This document shows, piece after piece, positions 6,221 through 15,400 of a stretch of DNA of 16,229 bases (the stretch's first letter is position 1; every line of letters starts with the position of its first letter). A program made the position numbers and the translations under genes. Location: NCBI GenBank assembly GCA_015223015.1, contig JADFWK010000160.1:1-16229 (forward strand), given 5' to 3'. The stretch is from Pseudomonadota bacterium. Its GTDB lineage: Bacteria > Desulfobacterota > DSM-4660 > Desulfatiglandales > B25-G16. The notes beneath the pieces are model-generated. The model ran no database searches, was not told the DNA's origin, and was given only the letters and a program-made list of their open reading frames with translations.

Positions 6221-7945
6221 ATGTATAATCCACATGATCCACGATCCGTTGAAAAATATTCCTCTGCAGTAACCCTTTCAGATATGGAGGTGTTTATCTT
6301 TCCTGAGCTAATGCTCTCTCTGGTGCTTGCAAATATCATGTCTCCCCGTCTTTGGGAATGGCGTGACAATCCCTGGTTTAAGAAGATGCACAAGACCACC
6401 CCCTATCGGAGAATCCTGCGCCTTAAGCAGTACATTATGGATAACTTCGCCTTTAATCTCGATTTAGATACGTGGGGGCTAACCACCAAGGAAAAGGAAC
6501 TCGAGCGTTTCTCAGATTTCATCGACGAAACAGTTCTAGAACAGAGCAACGCGCTCTTCGGTTATGAAGGTGACAAGTACTATTTCGACATGGATATACG
6601 AAGGCATTTTGGCCTGGATAAGTATGATTCAGATGCCATTCCCTATTGGAAGACCGAAACTCTGGAGGCTATGGAGGCCTTTCGGCATAAAGAGGGCTAC
6701 CTTACCGGTGCAGGCGAATGCGTTTCCCTATCCTCTTTATACGCCAGTGCCCTCTTTGTTGTTGCTGGTATACCGTTAGACGATATTTATATCATGGCCA
6801 CACCGTTACATTCACAGGATTTCGTAGATGTAGGTGCTGGGATTATCACTAATAACCGGCGGATCATAACAAAAAACATGTGGTTTAACGGGGCAGAACT
6901 TTCAGCAAAAGCACGGCGTGCTCTTGAAAATGAGCGGGTGACAATCGTAGCCCATAATACCGGCTATGTGCACACTATTTATGACGAGGCCACGATAGAT
7001 CCTGGTGTTTATAGAGTGTTTCGCGATAAGCTCAAGGCCTTCCTCACAACCGATATTAGTTTTGAAATTCTTGGCAATTTCCTTCGGCAAAAACGAGAGT
7101 TACAGAAATGCTTTCAAATTGTTCACGGTTGCTGCGGAAAGCCGCGGTATATTGAGGCCGAAAAGGTTTACCATTACGAGCACAGCAGCAAATTCAAAGT
7201 AAGTGACAATACCCGAACACTGCTTATCCATGAGATTGATGAAGACGAATTCTATACCAATCCCCTTCCAGACAGGATAATCCTTGATGAAATAGAGTCA
7301 TTTTTCAAGGAAACTCGGATAGCTATAGATGACACGTGCGATCTCGAAAAACTAAAGAAACACCTCCATCACTGTTCTTGGAACATAGAGGAGGTGATTG
7401 GCGAGTTACTAAAGTTTTGTAAGACTGTCCCAATACTGCCGGGAGAGAGTAAAAAGTGGATACCATCAGAACCAATCCAGGTAGATGGATGCTCATCCAG
7501 AGAACAAATTATTGATTATCTAGATTCATTCAGAAACAAAAATGAAACGGCTGATCTTGCCTTCATGGCATATAGAGATATGTCAAAGGCTCCATGGAAA
7601 CCGTTTCTTAAAGCGGCCTTAGAGCGAAATCCTGTCTGCGTTGAAGGCTCCCACACCATGGACATATCCGAAGTTTTTGAAAAGCTTCGTGTGATGGAGA
7701 ATATTTCCATATACGATGGTACCCGTGTGGCCCAGCCTGATGAAGTCTGGAATTACCGACATGGAGATGGATTGGAAAAGGCAATTTGCATGATGAATAT
7801 CATAAGAAATAGACATCCCCAGGAAAATCTGCGTTTGAAGGGAGATGGGAGAACCGTACTCGTTTCCCGTAAGGATGGTGCGGAATATGCATTTGAGAGC
7901 AGTAAGGGCCTCGAATTACCCCGTGAAGAAGACTTCTCCTTCTAG
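6221..7945 (+). CDS. Uncharacterised protein with possible transglutaminase-like Cys/His core
   Basis: I do not recognise this 574-residue protein with certainty. No signal peptide or clear membrane segment is visible, so it is probably cytoplasmic. Residues 160-220 resemble the core of the transglutaminase-like cysteine hydrolase fold. There is a Gly-Glu-Cys167 followed by a helix rich in Ser, Leu and Ala, and ending in A-G-I-P (182-185). His197 then lies in P-L-H-S, ahead of a strand-like segment ending N-N-R-R (211-214). The third catalytic residue is not obvious (Asp203 or Asn211/212 are candidates). Residues 300-574 show no family I know; they include a His/Cys-rich stretch (His302, Cys304, Cys305) and another at 381-385. 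GGGGG at 6205-6209, 11 bases before the ATG, is a plausible ribosome site. It is a single gene between a repeat element and its own terminator. The hydrolase assignment is tentative; the coding call is firm. Confidence 0.85.
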   Translation: MYNPHDPRSVEKYSSAVTLSDMEVFIFPELMLSLVLANIMSPRLWEWRDNPWFKKMHKTTPYRRILRLKQYIMDNFAFNLDLDTWGLTTKEKELERFSDFIDETVLEQSNALFGYEGDKYYFDMDIRRHFGLDKYDSDAIPYWKTETLEAMEAFRHKEGYLTGAGECVSLSSLYASALFVVAGIPLDDIYIMATPLHSQDFVDVGAGIITNNRRIITKNMWFNGAELSAKARRALENERVTIVAHNTGYVHTIYDEATIDPGVYRVFRDKLKAFLTTDISFEILGNFLRQKRELQKCFQIVHGCCGKPRYIEAEKVYHYEHSSKFKVSDNTRTLLIHEIDEDEFYTNPLPDRIILDEIESFFKETRIAIDDTCDLEKLKKHLHHCSWNIEEVIGELLKFCKTVPILPGESKKWIPSEPIQVDGCSSREQIIDYLDSFRNKNETADLAFMAYRDMSKAPWKPFLKAALERNPVCVEGSHTMDISEVFEKLRVMENISIYDGTRVAQPDEVWNYRHGDGLEKAICMMNIIRNRHPQENLRLKGDGRTVLVSRKDGAEYAFESSKGLELPREEDFSF

Positions 7946-7950
7946 CGACC

Positions 7951-7986
7951 GCCCCCCCCCTTCTATTTGACGCGGGAGGGGCTTTT
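7951..7986 (+). terminator. Rho-independent terminator after the 574-residue ORF
   Basis: GCCCCCCCC (7951-7959) pairs with GGGAGGGGC (7974-7982) with one C-A mismatch. The loop has 14 bases and TTTT follows at 7983-7986. The left arm is part of a run of nine C. Confidence 0.7.
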
Positions 7987-7995
7987 CCCTATACT
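7967..7995 (+). promoter_or_regulatory. Sigma-70 promoter for the Fe-S protein gene
   Basis: TTGACG (7967-7972), 17 bases, then TATACT (7990-7995) match the consensus at five of six positions each. The start site would be near 8002, about 47 bases before the ATG at 8049. The -35 box lies in the loop of the upstream terminator hairpin. Confidence 0.6.
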
Positions 7996-8048
7996 CCAGC
8001 ACCTACAGGGATGCGCATCATACCGTTGTTGAACCTTTATGGGAGTGT

Positions 8049-9137
8049 ATGAAGATGGATAACTACGAAAAATTCAGAGAGATCCTCCACCGACACCCAA
8101 GTGGGGCGCCTCAATCAGGCGCCTTTGATGAGATTCTCAGGATCCTGTTCACGCCGGAGGAGGTGGAAGTAGCACTTGGCATGGTGTTTGTTCCCAGAAG
8201 CGTTCAGGAGATCGCCAAAATAGTAGGCGTTTCCGAAGATGAGGTCCTCCATCGCTGCGAGTCTATGGCCAACAAGGGCATCGTGTTCAGCCGGAAAAAG
8301 GAAGGAGAAGTAGGCTACGCGCTACTTCCCACCATCCCCGGTATATTCGAGTTTCCCTTTATGACCGGAGGAGGAACGCCCATGCATGACCGGCTTGGAA
8401 AACTCTGGATGGAGTACCACCACGAGGCCCTAGGGCGCGAGTTTGCGGGCAGCAAGACTCCACTTACCCGCGTGATCCCGATTGAAAGGACGCTGGATTT
8501 CTCTCTCGAGGTGCTGCCATATGAGGTAATCTCAGCAATGCTAGATAGGGCGACGAGTTTTGGGCTCTCACAGTGCGCCTGCCGGGTAAGCGTCGCTGCG
8601 TGCGATAAACCCCGCGATGTATGCCTCACCTTTGACAGGCTTGCAAAGTTCCTTGTTGAGCGCAAGCTTGCCCAGGAGATTACGCGAGAGGAGGCCGAGG
8701 CAACTCTCACCCGCGCCGAGGAGGCCGGCCTCGTCCACACTACCAATAACAGCCAGGATCGCCTCAACTTTCTCTGCAACTGCTGCACATGCTGCTGCAC
8801 GGTGTTAAGAGGTCTCACGCAGCTCAAAAACCCGAATGCCTTTGCAAGGAGCCGATGGAATGCCCAGGTTAGTTCGGAACTGTGCACTGGATGCGGCGTG
8901 TGCGAGGAGGAACGGTGTCCTATGGGAGCGATCGAGGTTGTAGAAGACGTGGCGCGTGTAGATGTCGAGCGCTGTATCGGCTGTGGCCTTTGTACCACCG
9001 CCTGCGACACTGAGGCCATCAGCATGGTGCCCCGAGAGTATACACCTGAAACTCCCAGAACCATCTCCGAGATGGGGCTCACGGTTGCAACTGAGAAAGG
9101 CAGGCTCGATAAATTCCGAGAGCTTATGAAGCCGTAG
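8049..9137 (+). CDS. Winged-helix and multi-cluster 4Fe-4S protein
   Basis: This 362-residue protein has a winged-helix-like N-terminus (about 25-95, with an S-V-Q-E-I-A-K-I-V-G-V-S-E-D-E-V helix pair). A middle domain holds two unusual cysteine groups: QCACR with Cys176, 178, 185 and 192, and CNCCTCCC (243-250), six Cys in eight residues. The C-terminal ferredoxin domain has CTGCGVCEEERCP (279-291) and CIGCGLCTTACD (309-320), that is, two 4Fe-4S sites. It probably carries electrons or senses redox state in the cytoplasm. Residue numbers count from ATG 8049, but GGGAG at 8041-8045 fits ATG 8055 better (nine bases against three), so the true start may be 8055. It has its own promoter and converges on a molybdoenzyme gene, its likely partner. 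The gene is GC-rich relative to its neighbours to the left. Exact function unknown. Confidence 0.9.
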   Translation: MKMDNYEKFREILHRHPSGAPQSGAFDEILRILFTPEEVEVALGMVFVPRSVQEIAKIVGVSEDEVLHRCESMANKGIVFSRKKEGEVGYALLPTIPGIFEFPFMTGGGTPMHDRLGKLWMEYHHEALGREFAGSKTPLTRVIPIERTLDFSLEVLPYEVISAMLDRATSFGLSQCACRVSVAACDKPRDVCLTFDRLAKFLVERKLAQEITREEAEATLTRAEEAGLVHTTNNSQDRLNFLCNCCTCCCTVLRGLTQLKNPNAFARSRWNAQVSSELCTGCGVCEEERCPMGAIEVVEDVARVDVERCIGCGLCTTACDTEAISMVPREYTPETPRTISEMGLTVATEKGRLDKFRELMKP

Positions 9138-9164
9138 TAAGGCATCCACTGGGGAATGTATCTC

Positions 9165-11213
9165 TTAGCCTTTCCTAATGGCACACTGCAATGACTTCAT
9201 GTCTGGGTAGCCCATAATAGGTTCCCGGCACTGGACATCGGTAAGAAGGTTGGCATTGGCCTCACCTCCCCAGCCATGGGGAACGAAGACCACGCCCTCT
9301 GCCACCCGCTCGTCCACTCTGGCTTTGGTCCTCACCGTGCCCTGGTTGGTCTCCACCACCACATAATCCCCATCCTTTATACCAGATCTCTTGGCGGTCT
9401 GGGGGCCGATCTCGGTGAGAGGTTCAGGGTTTCTTTTGTGTAGGACCGGGACGCGACGGTGCTGGCTGTGGGTGTAGTATAGGCTCCGGTTGCCAGTGGA
9501 AAGAATCAGGGGGTACTTTTCAAGAAACTCTCCGCTCGCTCGCCCGAAGCTCTTCTCCGGCTCCAGGTACGCTGGAAGGGGGTCAAACCCCACCTTCTCC
9601 AGGGCCTCGCTATATATCTCGATCTTCCCCGAGGGAGTCCGAAAAAGTCCCTCAGGGACTTCATAATCCTTGTGCGCATAGTAATCCCCTTCCGGCCTTT
9701 CATGGAGAAGGTAGTCAAAGGACAACCCTGAGGGTTCCAATTCAAAGGCAACCAACTCCTCCTCTGACCTCCAAGGAAAGAGCTCGCCCATGTCAAGCCG
9801 CTTGGCCATCTCGGTGATAAACTTCCACTCCGACCAGCTCTCGTGCACAGGCTCTATACACTGCTTGCGCAGCATCAGATAGGGCATACAGTGGCATACA
9901 TTGTAGGTGTAAGCCACCCCCCATTTCTCCAGATGAGAACAGGCAGGCAGCACGTAATGCGCCGCTTGAGCGGTCTCAGTCATGAACAGGTCATGGACCA
10001 CCAAGAGTTCCAATTTTCGGAAAGCCTCCCTGAAGGCGTTAGTATCGGGCAGGCAGACCAGGGGATTGCCGCCGACCACGAGGAAAGCCTTCAGCTTCTC
10101 AGGGATGCTCTCGGGCACCACCGTGACCACCCCATAAGGGCTCTTGCGGCCCCATACTTCAAAAAATAGGGGGTACTGGTCGGCGCCCAGGGGCTGACCC
10201 TCCACCCCAAGCCCTAGGTTGCCAAATCTTGGTGGAGGGCTCGTCACCCAGCCTCCGGGCACGTTGATGTTACCGGTGATGGCCTGCAACACAGCGAAGG
10301 CACGGCTGTTCTGGGTGCCATTGGCAGTCTGATCCTGGGTACAGGTGCCTTGGAAGATGCTGGCCCCTTTGGTGCCTGCAAACAGCCGTGCCAGGTTGCG
10401 GATTTGCTCAGCAGGGACCCACGTGATTTCCTCGGCCCACTCCGGCTGGTGCCTTTGAACGTGGAGGACCAGTTTGTCGAAACCCGTAGTGTACTTCTCT
10501 ACAAACTCCCGGTCATAGAGCCTCTCATTTATGATCACGTTCATCATGGCCAGAGCCAGGGCTCCGTCGGTGCCGGGCCGGATGCGCAGATACATATCGG
10601 CCCGGTCAGCCAGAGGGATGCGCTTGGGATCGATGACCACCAGCTTAGCGCCTTTCGAAAGGTTCTGTTTGAGGGCAAACTTCAGTGGAAAGTCAGACTC
10701 GTCGGGGTTGTGACCCCAGAGTATGTAGAGACTGGAGTCTGGTTCCTCAATTGGATACCTGCCGAAGGTCATCTGCCGGGTGCGAATGCGCATGCGATAG
10801 CACACGCTTTCCACCGAGAAAAAGTTGGGTGAGCCGAACCCCGCCCGGAACCTCTGCATCAAACCGGCCATCTCCAGATTCTCCACCCCGATGGAGCCGC
10901 TGAACACCCCCAGTGCCTGGGGTCCGAACGCTTCTTTGATCAGCGTGAGCCTTTCAGCAATCTCATCCAAAGCCTGATCCCAGGAGATGCTGCGAAAGCC
11001 ACCATTCACCCGCTTCATGGGGTGCCTCAGGCGCTCGGGGCTGTAGATCGTCTCCAGGGCGGCTGCGCCTTTGGGGCACAGACGCCCCCTGTTGACGGGG
11101 TGAGACTCCAAGCCCCTGATCTTGACCGCCGTGCCGTTCTCCACCGTGACCCTGCATCCGCAGCTGTGATAGCAGAGGGTACAATCTGTAAACACTTCCT
11201 TTCTCTTGCTCAT
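9165..11213 (-). CDS. Molybdopterin-dependent oxidoreductase, cytoplasmic
   Basis: This 682-residue catalytic subunit belongs to the DMSO reductase/formate dehydrogenase superfamily and binds bis-MGD and one 4Fe-4S cluster. The N-terminal cluster motif is Cys11-X2-Cys14-X3-Cys18 with Cys46 in L-C-P-K-G. The Mo domains follow, and Cys138 (S-V-C-Y-R) is the probable Mo ligand. That points to the thiosulfate/polysulfide reductase, nitrate or formate dehydrogenase-like side, not the Ser-ligand DMSO reductases. The C-terminal dinucleotide-binding domain is about 565-682. No twin-arginine signal is present, so the enzyme is cytoplasmic, and no electron-transfer or membrane subunit is adjacent except the convergent Fe-S gene. 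It starts 37 bases after the ftsY stop, on the same strand, and no strong Shine-Dalgarno precedes the ATG. The substrate cannot be deduced. Confidence 0.93.
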   Translation of the reverse strand: MSKRKEVFTDCTLCYHSCGCRVTVENGTAVKIRGLESHPVNRGRLCPKGAAALETIYSPERLRHPMKRVNGGFRSISWDQALDEIAERLTLIKEAFGPQALGVFSGSIGVENLEMAGLMQRFRAGFGSPNFFSVESVCYRMRIRTRQMTFGRYPIEEPDSSLYILWGHNPDESDFPLKFALKQNLSKGAKLVVIDPKRIPLADRADMYLRIRPGTDGALALAMMNVIINERLYDREFVEKYTTGFDKLVLHVQRHQPEWAEEITWVPAEQIRNLARLFAGTKGASIFQGTCTQDQTANGTQNSRAFAVLQAITGNINVPGGWVTSPPPRFGNLGLGVEGQPLGADQYPLFFEVWGRKSPYGVVTVVPESIPEKLKAFLVVGGNPLVCLPDTNAFREAFRKLELLVVHDLFMTETAQAAHYVLPACSHLEKWGVAYTYNVCHCMPYLMLRKQCIEPVHESWSEWKFITEMAKRLDMGELFPWRSEEELVAFELEPSGLSFDYLLHERPEGDYYAHKDYEVPEGLFRTPSGKIEIYSEALEKVGFDPLPAYLEPEKSFGRASGEFLEKYPLILSTGNRSLYYTHSQHRRVPVLHKRNPEPLTEIGPQTAKRSGIKDGDYVVVETNQGTVRTKARVDERVAEGVVFVPHGWGGEANANLLTDVQCREPIMGYPDMKSLQCAIRKG

Positions 11214-11225
11214 CTGTATTCCAAT

Positions 11226-11253
11226 ACTATATTTCTAATGAGGAGCCAGTCTA
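11226..11253 (-). promoter_or_regulatory. Weak candidate promoter before the molybdoenzyme gene
   Basis: On the - strand TAGACT (11253-11248), 16 bases and TATAGT (11231-11226) give a fair -10 and a poor -35. The start point would be only about eight bases before the ATG at 11213. It could let the molybdoenzyme be expressed apart from ftsY. Confidence 0.25.
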
Positions 11254-12246
11254 GGCAAAGATGGCCTCAATAAATTCTCTTGGATGGAATGTCTCAAAAT
11301 CTTCAAGTCCCTCACCCGTGCATATAAACGAGATAGGAATCCCCAGGTTCTGAGAGATACCGATGACCACACCACCTTTGGCAGTTCCATCCAGTTTGGT
11401 CAGAACAATGTCCGTCACGCCAAGAGACTCGGCAAATACCTGAGCCTGGGCAATTGCATTCTGACCCGTTGTGGCGTCAAGCACAAGGGTAACCTTGTGG
11501 GGAGCTCCAGGAACCCGTTGACCAGCTATTTTCTGAACCTTCTTCAATTCTTCCATCAAGTTGGACTTGGTATGGAGCCTGCCAGCAGTATCAATAAGAA
11601 CCTGATCTATATTCTTGGCCTGAGCAGTAGACAGAGCATCAAACACAACTGCTGCCGGGTCTGACCCCCGTTGTTGCCTCACTACCTCTGCCCCTACCCT
11701 ACCTGCCCAAATCTCGAGTTGCTCAATCGCAGCAGCCCTGAAGGTGTCTGCCGCCACCAGCATTACCCTATGGCCATGGCCTTGAAAGAAATGAGCCATC
11801 TTGGCAATAGTTGTTGTCTTTCCCACCCCATTAGCACCAACAAACATAATCACCTGCACGATCCCGGTGGCCTTATCTGGGGGACCACCAAGAGAGTTTT
11901 TTTTGACCTGCAGATAGGAAATCATCTCTTCCTTGAGAATGGTTGTTATCTGGCCTGGTTTTTCGAGAGACCTCAGATCCACCCGTTGTTTTAGCCCGTC
12001 CATCAGCTGCTCTGTTGTCTCAACACCGATGTCTGAGGTAAAGAGAATTTCCTCAAGATCCTCCCAAAGAGATGGATCGAATGCCTTTTTCCCCGTTAGC
12101 ACGGTATTGAGCCTGCCTGCCAACCGCATTCTTGTCTTGAAAAGCTTATCGCGCAGCCCTCTTGCAGGCATACTACTATGAGCAGATTCAGTTTTGCTCA
12201 AGCGAATCTTTCCCTCGTTTTTCTGCGTATTCCGGGGCCTTTTCAT
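11251..12246 (-). CDS. ftsY: Signal recognition particle receptor FtsY
   Basis: This 331-residue SRP GTPase at the inner membrane pairs with Ffh to deliver nascent membrane proteins to the Sec translocon. A four-helix N domain spans about 30-115. The G domain has the P-loop GANGVGKT (137-144), DTFRAAA (167-173), DTAGR (219-223) and TKLDGTAKGG (283-292), and the C-terminal membrane-lipid and SRP contact segment is G-L-E-D-F (313-317). The acidic A domain of enterobacterial FtsY is missing; only about 30 mostly basic residues precede the N domain, as in short FtsY forms. The ATG at 12246 has no clear ribosome site. The reading frame stays open upstream to 12303 without a normal start codon, and TTG at codon 16 with GAGGG ten bases ahead is an alternative. 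It lies 157 bases after smc, a common gene pair. Confidence 0.97.
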   Translation of the reverse strand: MKRPRNTQKNEGKIRLSKTESAHSSMPARGLRDKLFKTRMRLAGRLNTVLTGKKAFDPSLWEDLEEILFTSDIGVETTEQLMDGLKQRVDLRSLEKPGQITTILKEEMISYLQVKKNSLGGPPDKATGIVQVIMFVGANGVGKTTTIAKMAHFFQGHGHRVMLVAADTFRAAAIEQLEIWAGRVGAEVVRQQRGSDPAAVVFDALSTAQAKNIDQVLIDTAGRLHTKSNLMEELKKVQKIAGQRVPGAPHKVTLVLDATTGQNAIAQAQVFAESLGVTDIVLTKLDGTAKGGVVIGISQNLGIPISFICTGEGLEDFETFHPREFIEAIFA

Positions 12247-12403
12247 AGCGGCTGTTCTGACAAAATGCGCTTTCTCCTTCTTACCTATGGGCTTTGCAAA
12301 TCAGGCCTGGCACAGGATTGTGCAAAGGTCTCATTTCTATCTTTCAAAGGAATCGGGTGATCAAAATCTTTGGTGGCTTCACTTGATATGTGCTCGAAAA
12401 ATA

Positions 12404-15400
12404 TCACATTTCTTCTGAGCCTGGCTGGTAATCTTTGAGGTCTACAGACACGATCTTGGAAACACTCGTCTTGTTCATGACCAAGCCGTATAGTCTTTCA
12501 GCAATCTCCATTGTTTTTCGATTATGAGTAACCATGATTACCTGGGACGACTTCTTAATCTCCTGCAACAGCTCGTTAAACCGGTCTGTATTGGCTTCAT
12601 CCAACGGGGCATCCACCTCATCCATGATAATAAATGGACTTGGCTTAATAAGGTAGATGGAAAACAGTAATGCCATAGCTGCCAAGGCCTTTTCTCCCCC
12701 AGAGAGAAGCCCCATATGAACCAATCTCTTCCCTGGAGGTTGCACCTCAACCAATACACCACTTTCCAATGGAAGACTTTCATCAACCAAGCGTAGGCGA
12801 GCACTGCCACCATTAAAGAGGATGGGAAAGACCTTCTTTAATTGTTCGTCTACCTGGCCCAAGGTAGAGAGAAATCTCCGCTTGGAAATCCTGTTTATTC
12901 TCCTAATGGCATTATTAAGCGAATCAATGGATGCGAGGAGATCCTGCTGCTGGGATGTTATAAAATCGTATCGCTCTTTCAATTTATCATATTCAGTTAT
13001 AGCCAAGAGGTTCACCTCTCCGATTCTCTCTTTTGTGAGTGTGTACTCCCTGAGCTTGGATTCGTAGTGGTCTTTTGAAAAATCTTCCTCCAGATATTCT
13101 TTATGATCCCGTTGGAGATTGATCCCTGTTTCTTTACTAACCTGGGACAAGATGCTATTTATCTGAAAATCTACCTCTGCCTCTCTTATTTTTGCATCAT
13201 TGATTTGGTTCCGGACCTCATCCATCTCTTCTCTTACCAGGGCAGATTTTTTCTCTTGTTCCCGTAATGTGTCTTTGAGAATATGCGATTCCTGTTCAAG
13301 CTCCAAACCCTCTTTTTCAACCTCTCTCTGTTTTTGATTGATAACCGTTAGGCTCTCCTTGATATGTTTCTCTTTCACCAAAGAGCTGTTATAGTGGTCT
13401 CGTGTTACGCCTATCTCCTCTTGTATCGTTTTGATCCTCATCCCCATTTCACTGGTAAACTGATCAAGTCTCTCTTTTTCCCGCACAAGCCCCTTCTCTT
13501 CCTCTCTATACTGATTATATCTGACTGACAGCTGGGAGAGCCTTTCTTTCGAATCATCAAGGGTCTTTTCCAGTTCTTCAACCTTGGCCTCTTTTTCTGT
13601 GATAGTCTGCTCTATGTCCTCCTTGTCCTTGAAGCACCCTGAAAGTCTTTCTCTTAGATTAGTCAAATGAGATGTCCTCTCCTCTTTGTCGGTACGGAGT
13701 GATTCTAACTGATTTAGGATATATCCAGAGTGTTTAATGAGTTGCTCTGATTCTTTTTCGAGCAGGTATATATCTTTATCCATCATGTCAATCTGCTGCA
13801 CCCGAGCTGCCTTATCGCTTTCCAATTGATCGACAAGGCCCCCGAGATCATGCAATTTGAGGTCCAACTCCTCGAGCTCTTTCTGCACGGTGACAATGAG
13901 TTCTTCCCTTTCTTTTATCTCATTCTCTAATTCCGTCTTTCTTCGTCTTCTTTTCAGTAGCCCCAGAGATTCCTTGCCCAGTCTCCCGCCAATGATAACA
14001 CCCCTCCTATCCACAAGATCACCCTCCGGGGTAACCAGCGTCTGGTGCCCCCTATCTTTCCTCCAAGCAGATAGGGCCTGAGAGAGGTTATCTACTAATG
14101 CTGCATTACCGAGGAAAGATTTTATCACCGGACTAAATCTCTCTGGCGCAGAAACATGCTCCCTCAAGAGCTTAAAACCGTTGAGGCTAACCTCAAATTT
14201 GTCTAGCGGGTTGTCACTCTTAAACTCCTCAAGTGGAAGAAAATAGCTCCTGCCCCTTTCTTTTGACCTCAAGTATTCAACAGCCTCCTTACCATCTTCC
14301 TGCCTGGCGACAATGACATACTGCAATCGTTCTGCTAAAACTGCTTCAACGGCGAGCTCAAACTCCGGTTCGACCTTAATAAAATCTGCCACTACACCTA
14401 AAATCCTACCTTGTTTGTTGGTCTTGAGTTCGGAAGAATTCATAATTGTCTGAACACCTGATTGATATCCCTCATAGTTTTCAATAAGACTCTTGATGGC
14501 TTTCAGTTGCGAACGAGCAAGGGTCAACTCTGACTCCGCTGCTACCCGATCAGATTCCTTTTCTCTTCTCAGTGCTTCCAAGCCCTCTTGTGTTGTGCGC
14601 ACTTCCTGGAGATTTTTATCAACAGAGTTCGCCCTGGTGAGCATCTCCTTTCTCTTTGCCTTTTTTTCACTCAACAAAAGGGAGAGGGTCTCAAGCTTTT
14701 TGGCAATCTCTTTTGACTCTCCTTCAAGCCCATCTTTTCTGGTCTCTAGCTGACTGATCGTTTCAGAGAGATTTCCTATCTCACCCTTGAGCCTGGCCTC
14801 GTCAGTGGTTAATTCAGTTAATTGGGGTTTTTCCCTTTTCAGCTCATCTTTCATTCTATCCAGCGTTAGCCTCTCGTTTTTGAAAACAGAATCATGATGA
14901 GAACGAAGGCTCGAGACTTCCCGAATCGATTTCTGTAATTCCTCAACCCTGGAGTCGATGGCCTTGATTTCAGTCTGAAATTCCAATATCTTGCGGCCGA
15001 TTTCCTCCTTTTCCTTGTTCAGCTTTATTTCAGTCGTTCTCAACCTTTCCTGATCAGCCGACAGATGATGCACGGCATCCTCATTTTTTCTGTATTCTTC
15101 CCTAAGGGAAAAAACTGACTCCTTCAGGGCAGACAAGTTCTTTTCTTTCTCTATCAGTCCCATATTGGTAGTTTCGATAATCTCCTCAGATTTAGAGAAA
15201 CGGGTCTCTGCTTCTCTTGCCTTATCCACAAGATCATCAATTATCTTTTTCCTCTTTTCCCTTTCTCTGTTCAAGTCATTGTAGGAGTGGGCGTTCAAAA
15301 CAAGCTCCAGGCGATGGATCTCCAAGCTGGCCTCTTTGAACCTCCTGGCCTTATAAGCCTGCCTTTTGAGGGAATTCATACCCCGCTTAATCTCTTCAAG

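Noticed and set aside
8315..9184. 289-codon open frame on the - strand over the Fe-S gene
   Set aside because: It is antisense to a gene with clear ferredoxin motifs, is Ser/Arg-rich without a recognisable domain, and runs into the opposing molybdoenzyme 3' end. GC-rich genes often leave such open antisense frames.
10350..10832. 160-codon + strand frame inside the molybdoenzyme
   Set aside because: It lies opposite a strongly conserved coding region and shows no family features.
9165..11213. Acetylene hydratase as identity of the molybdoenzyme
   Set aside because: The Asp next to the second cluster Cys that is characteristic of acetylene hydratase is Tyr15 here, and Cys138 is placed like a redox-enzyme Mo ligand.
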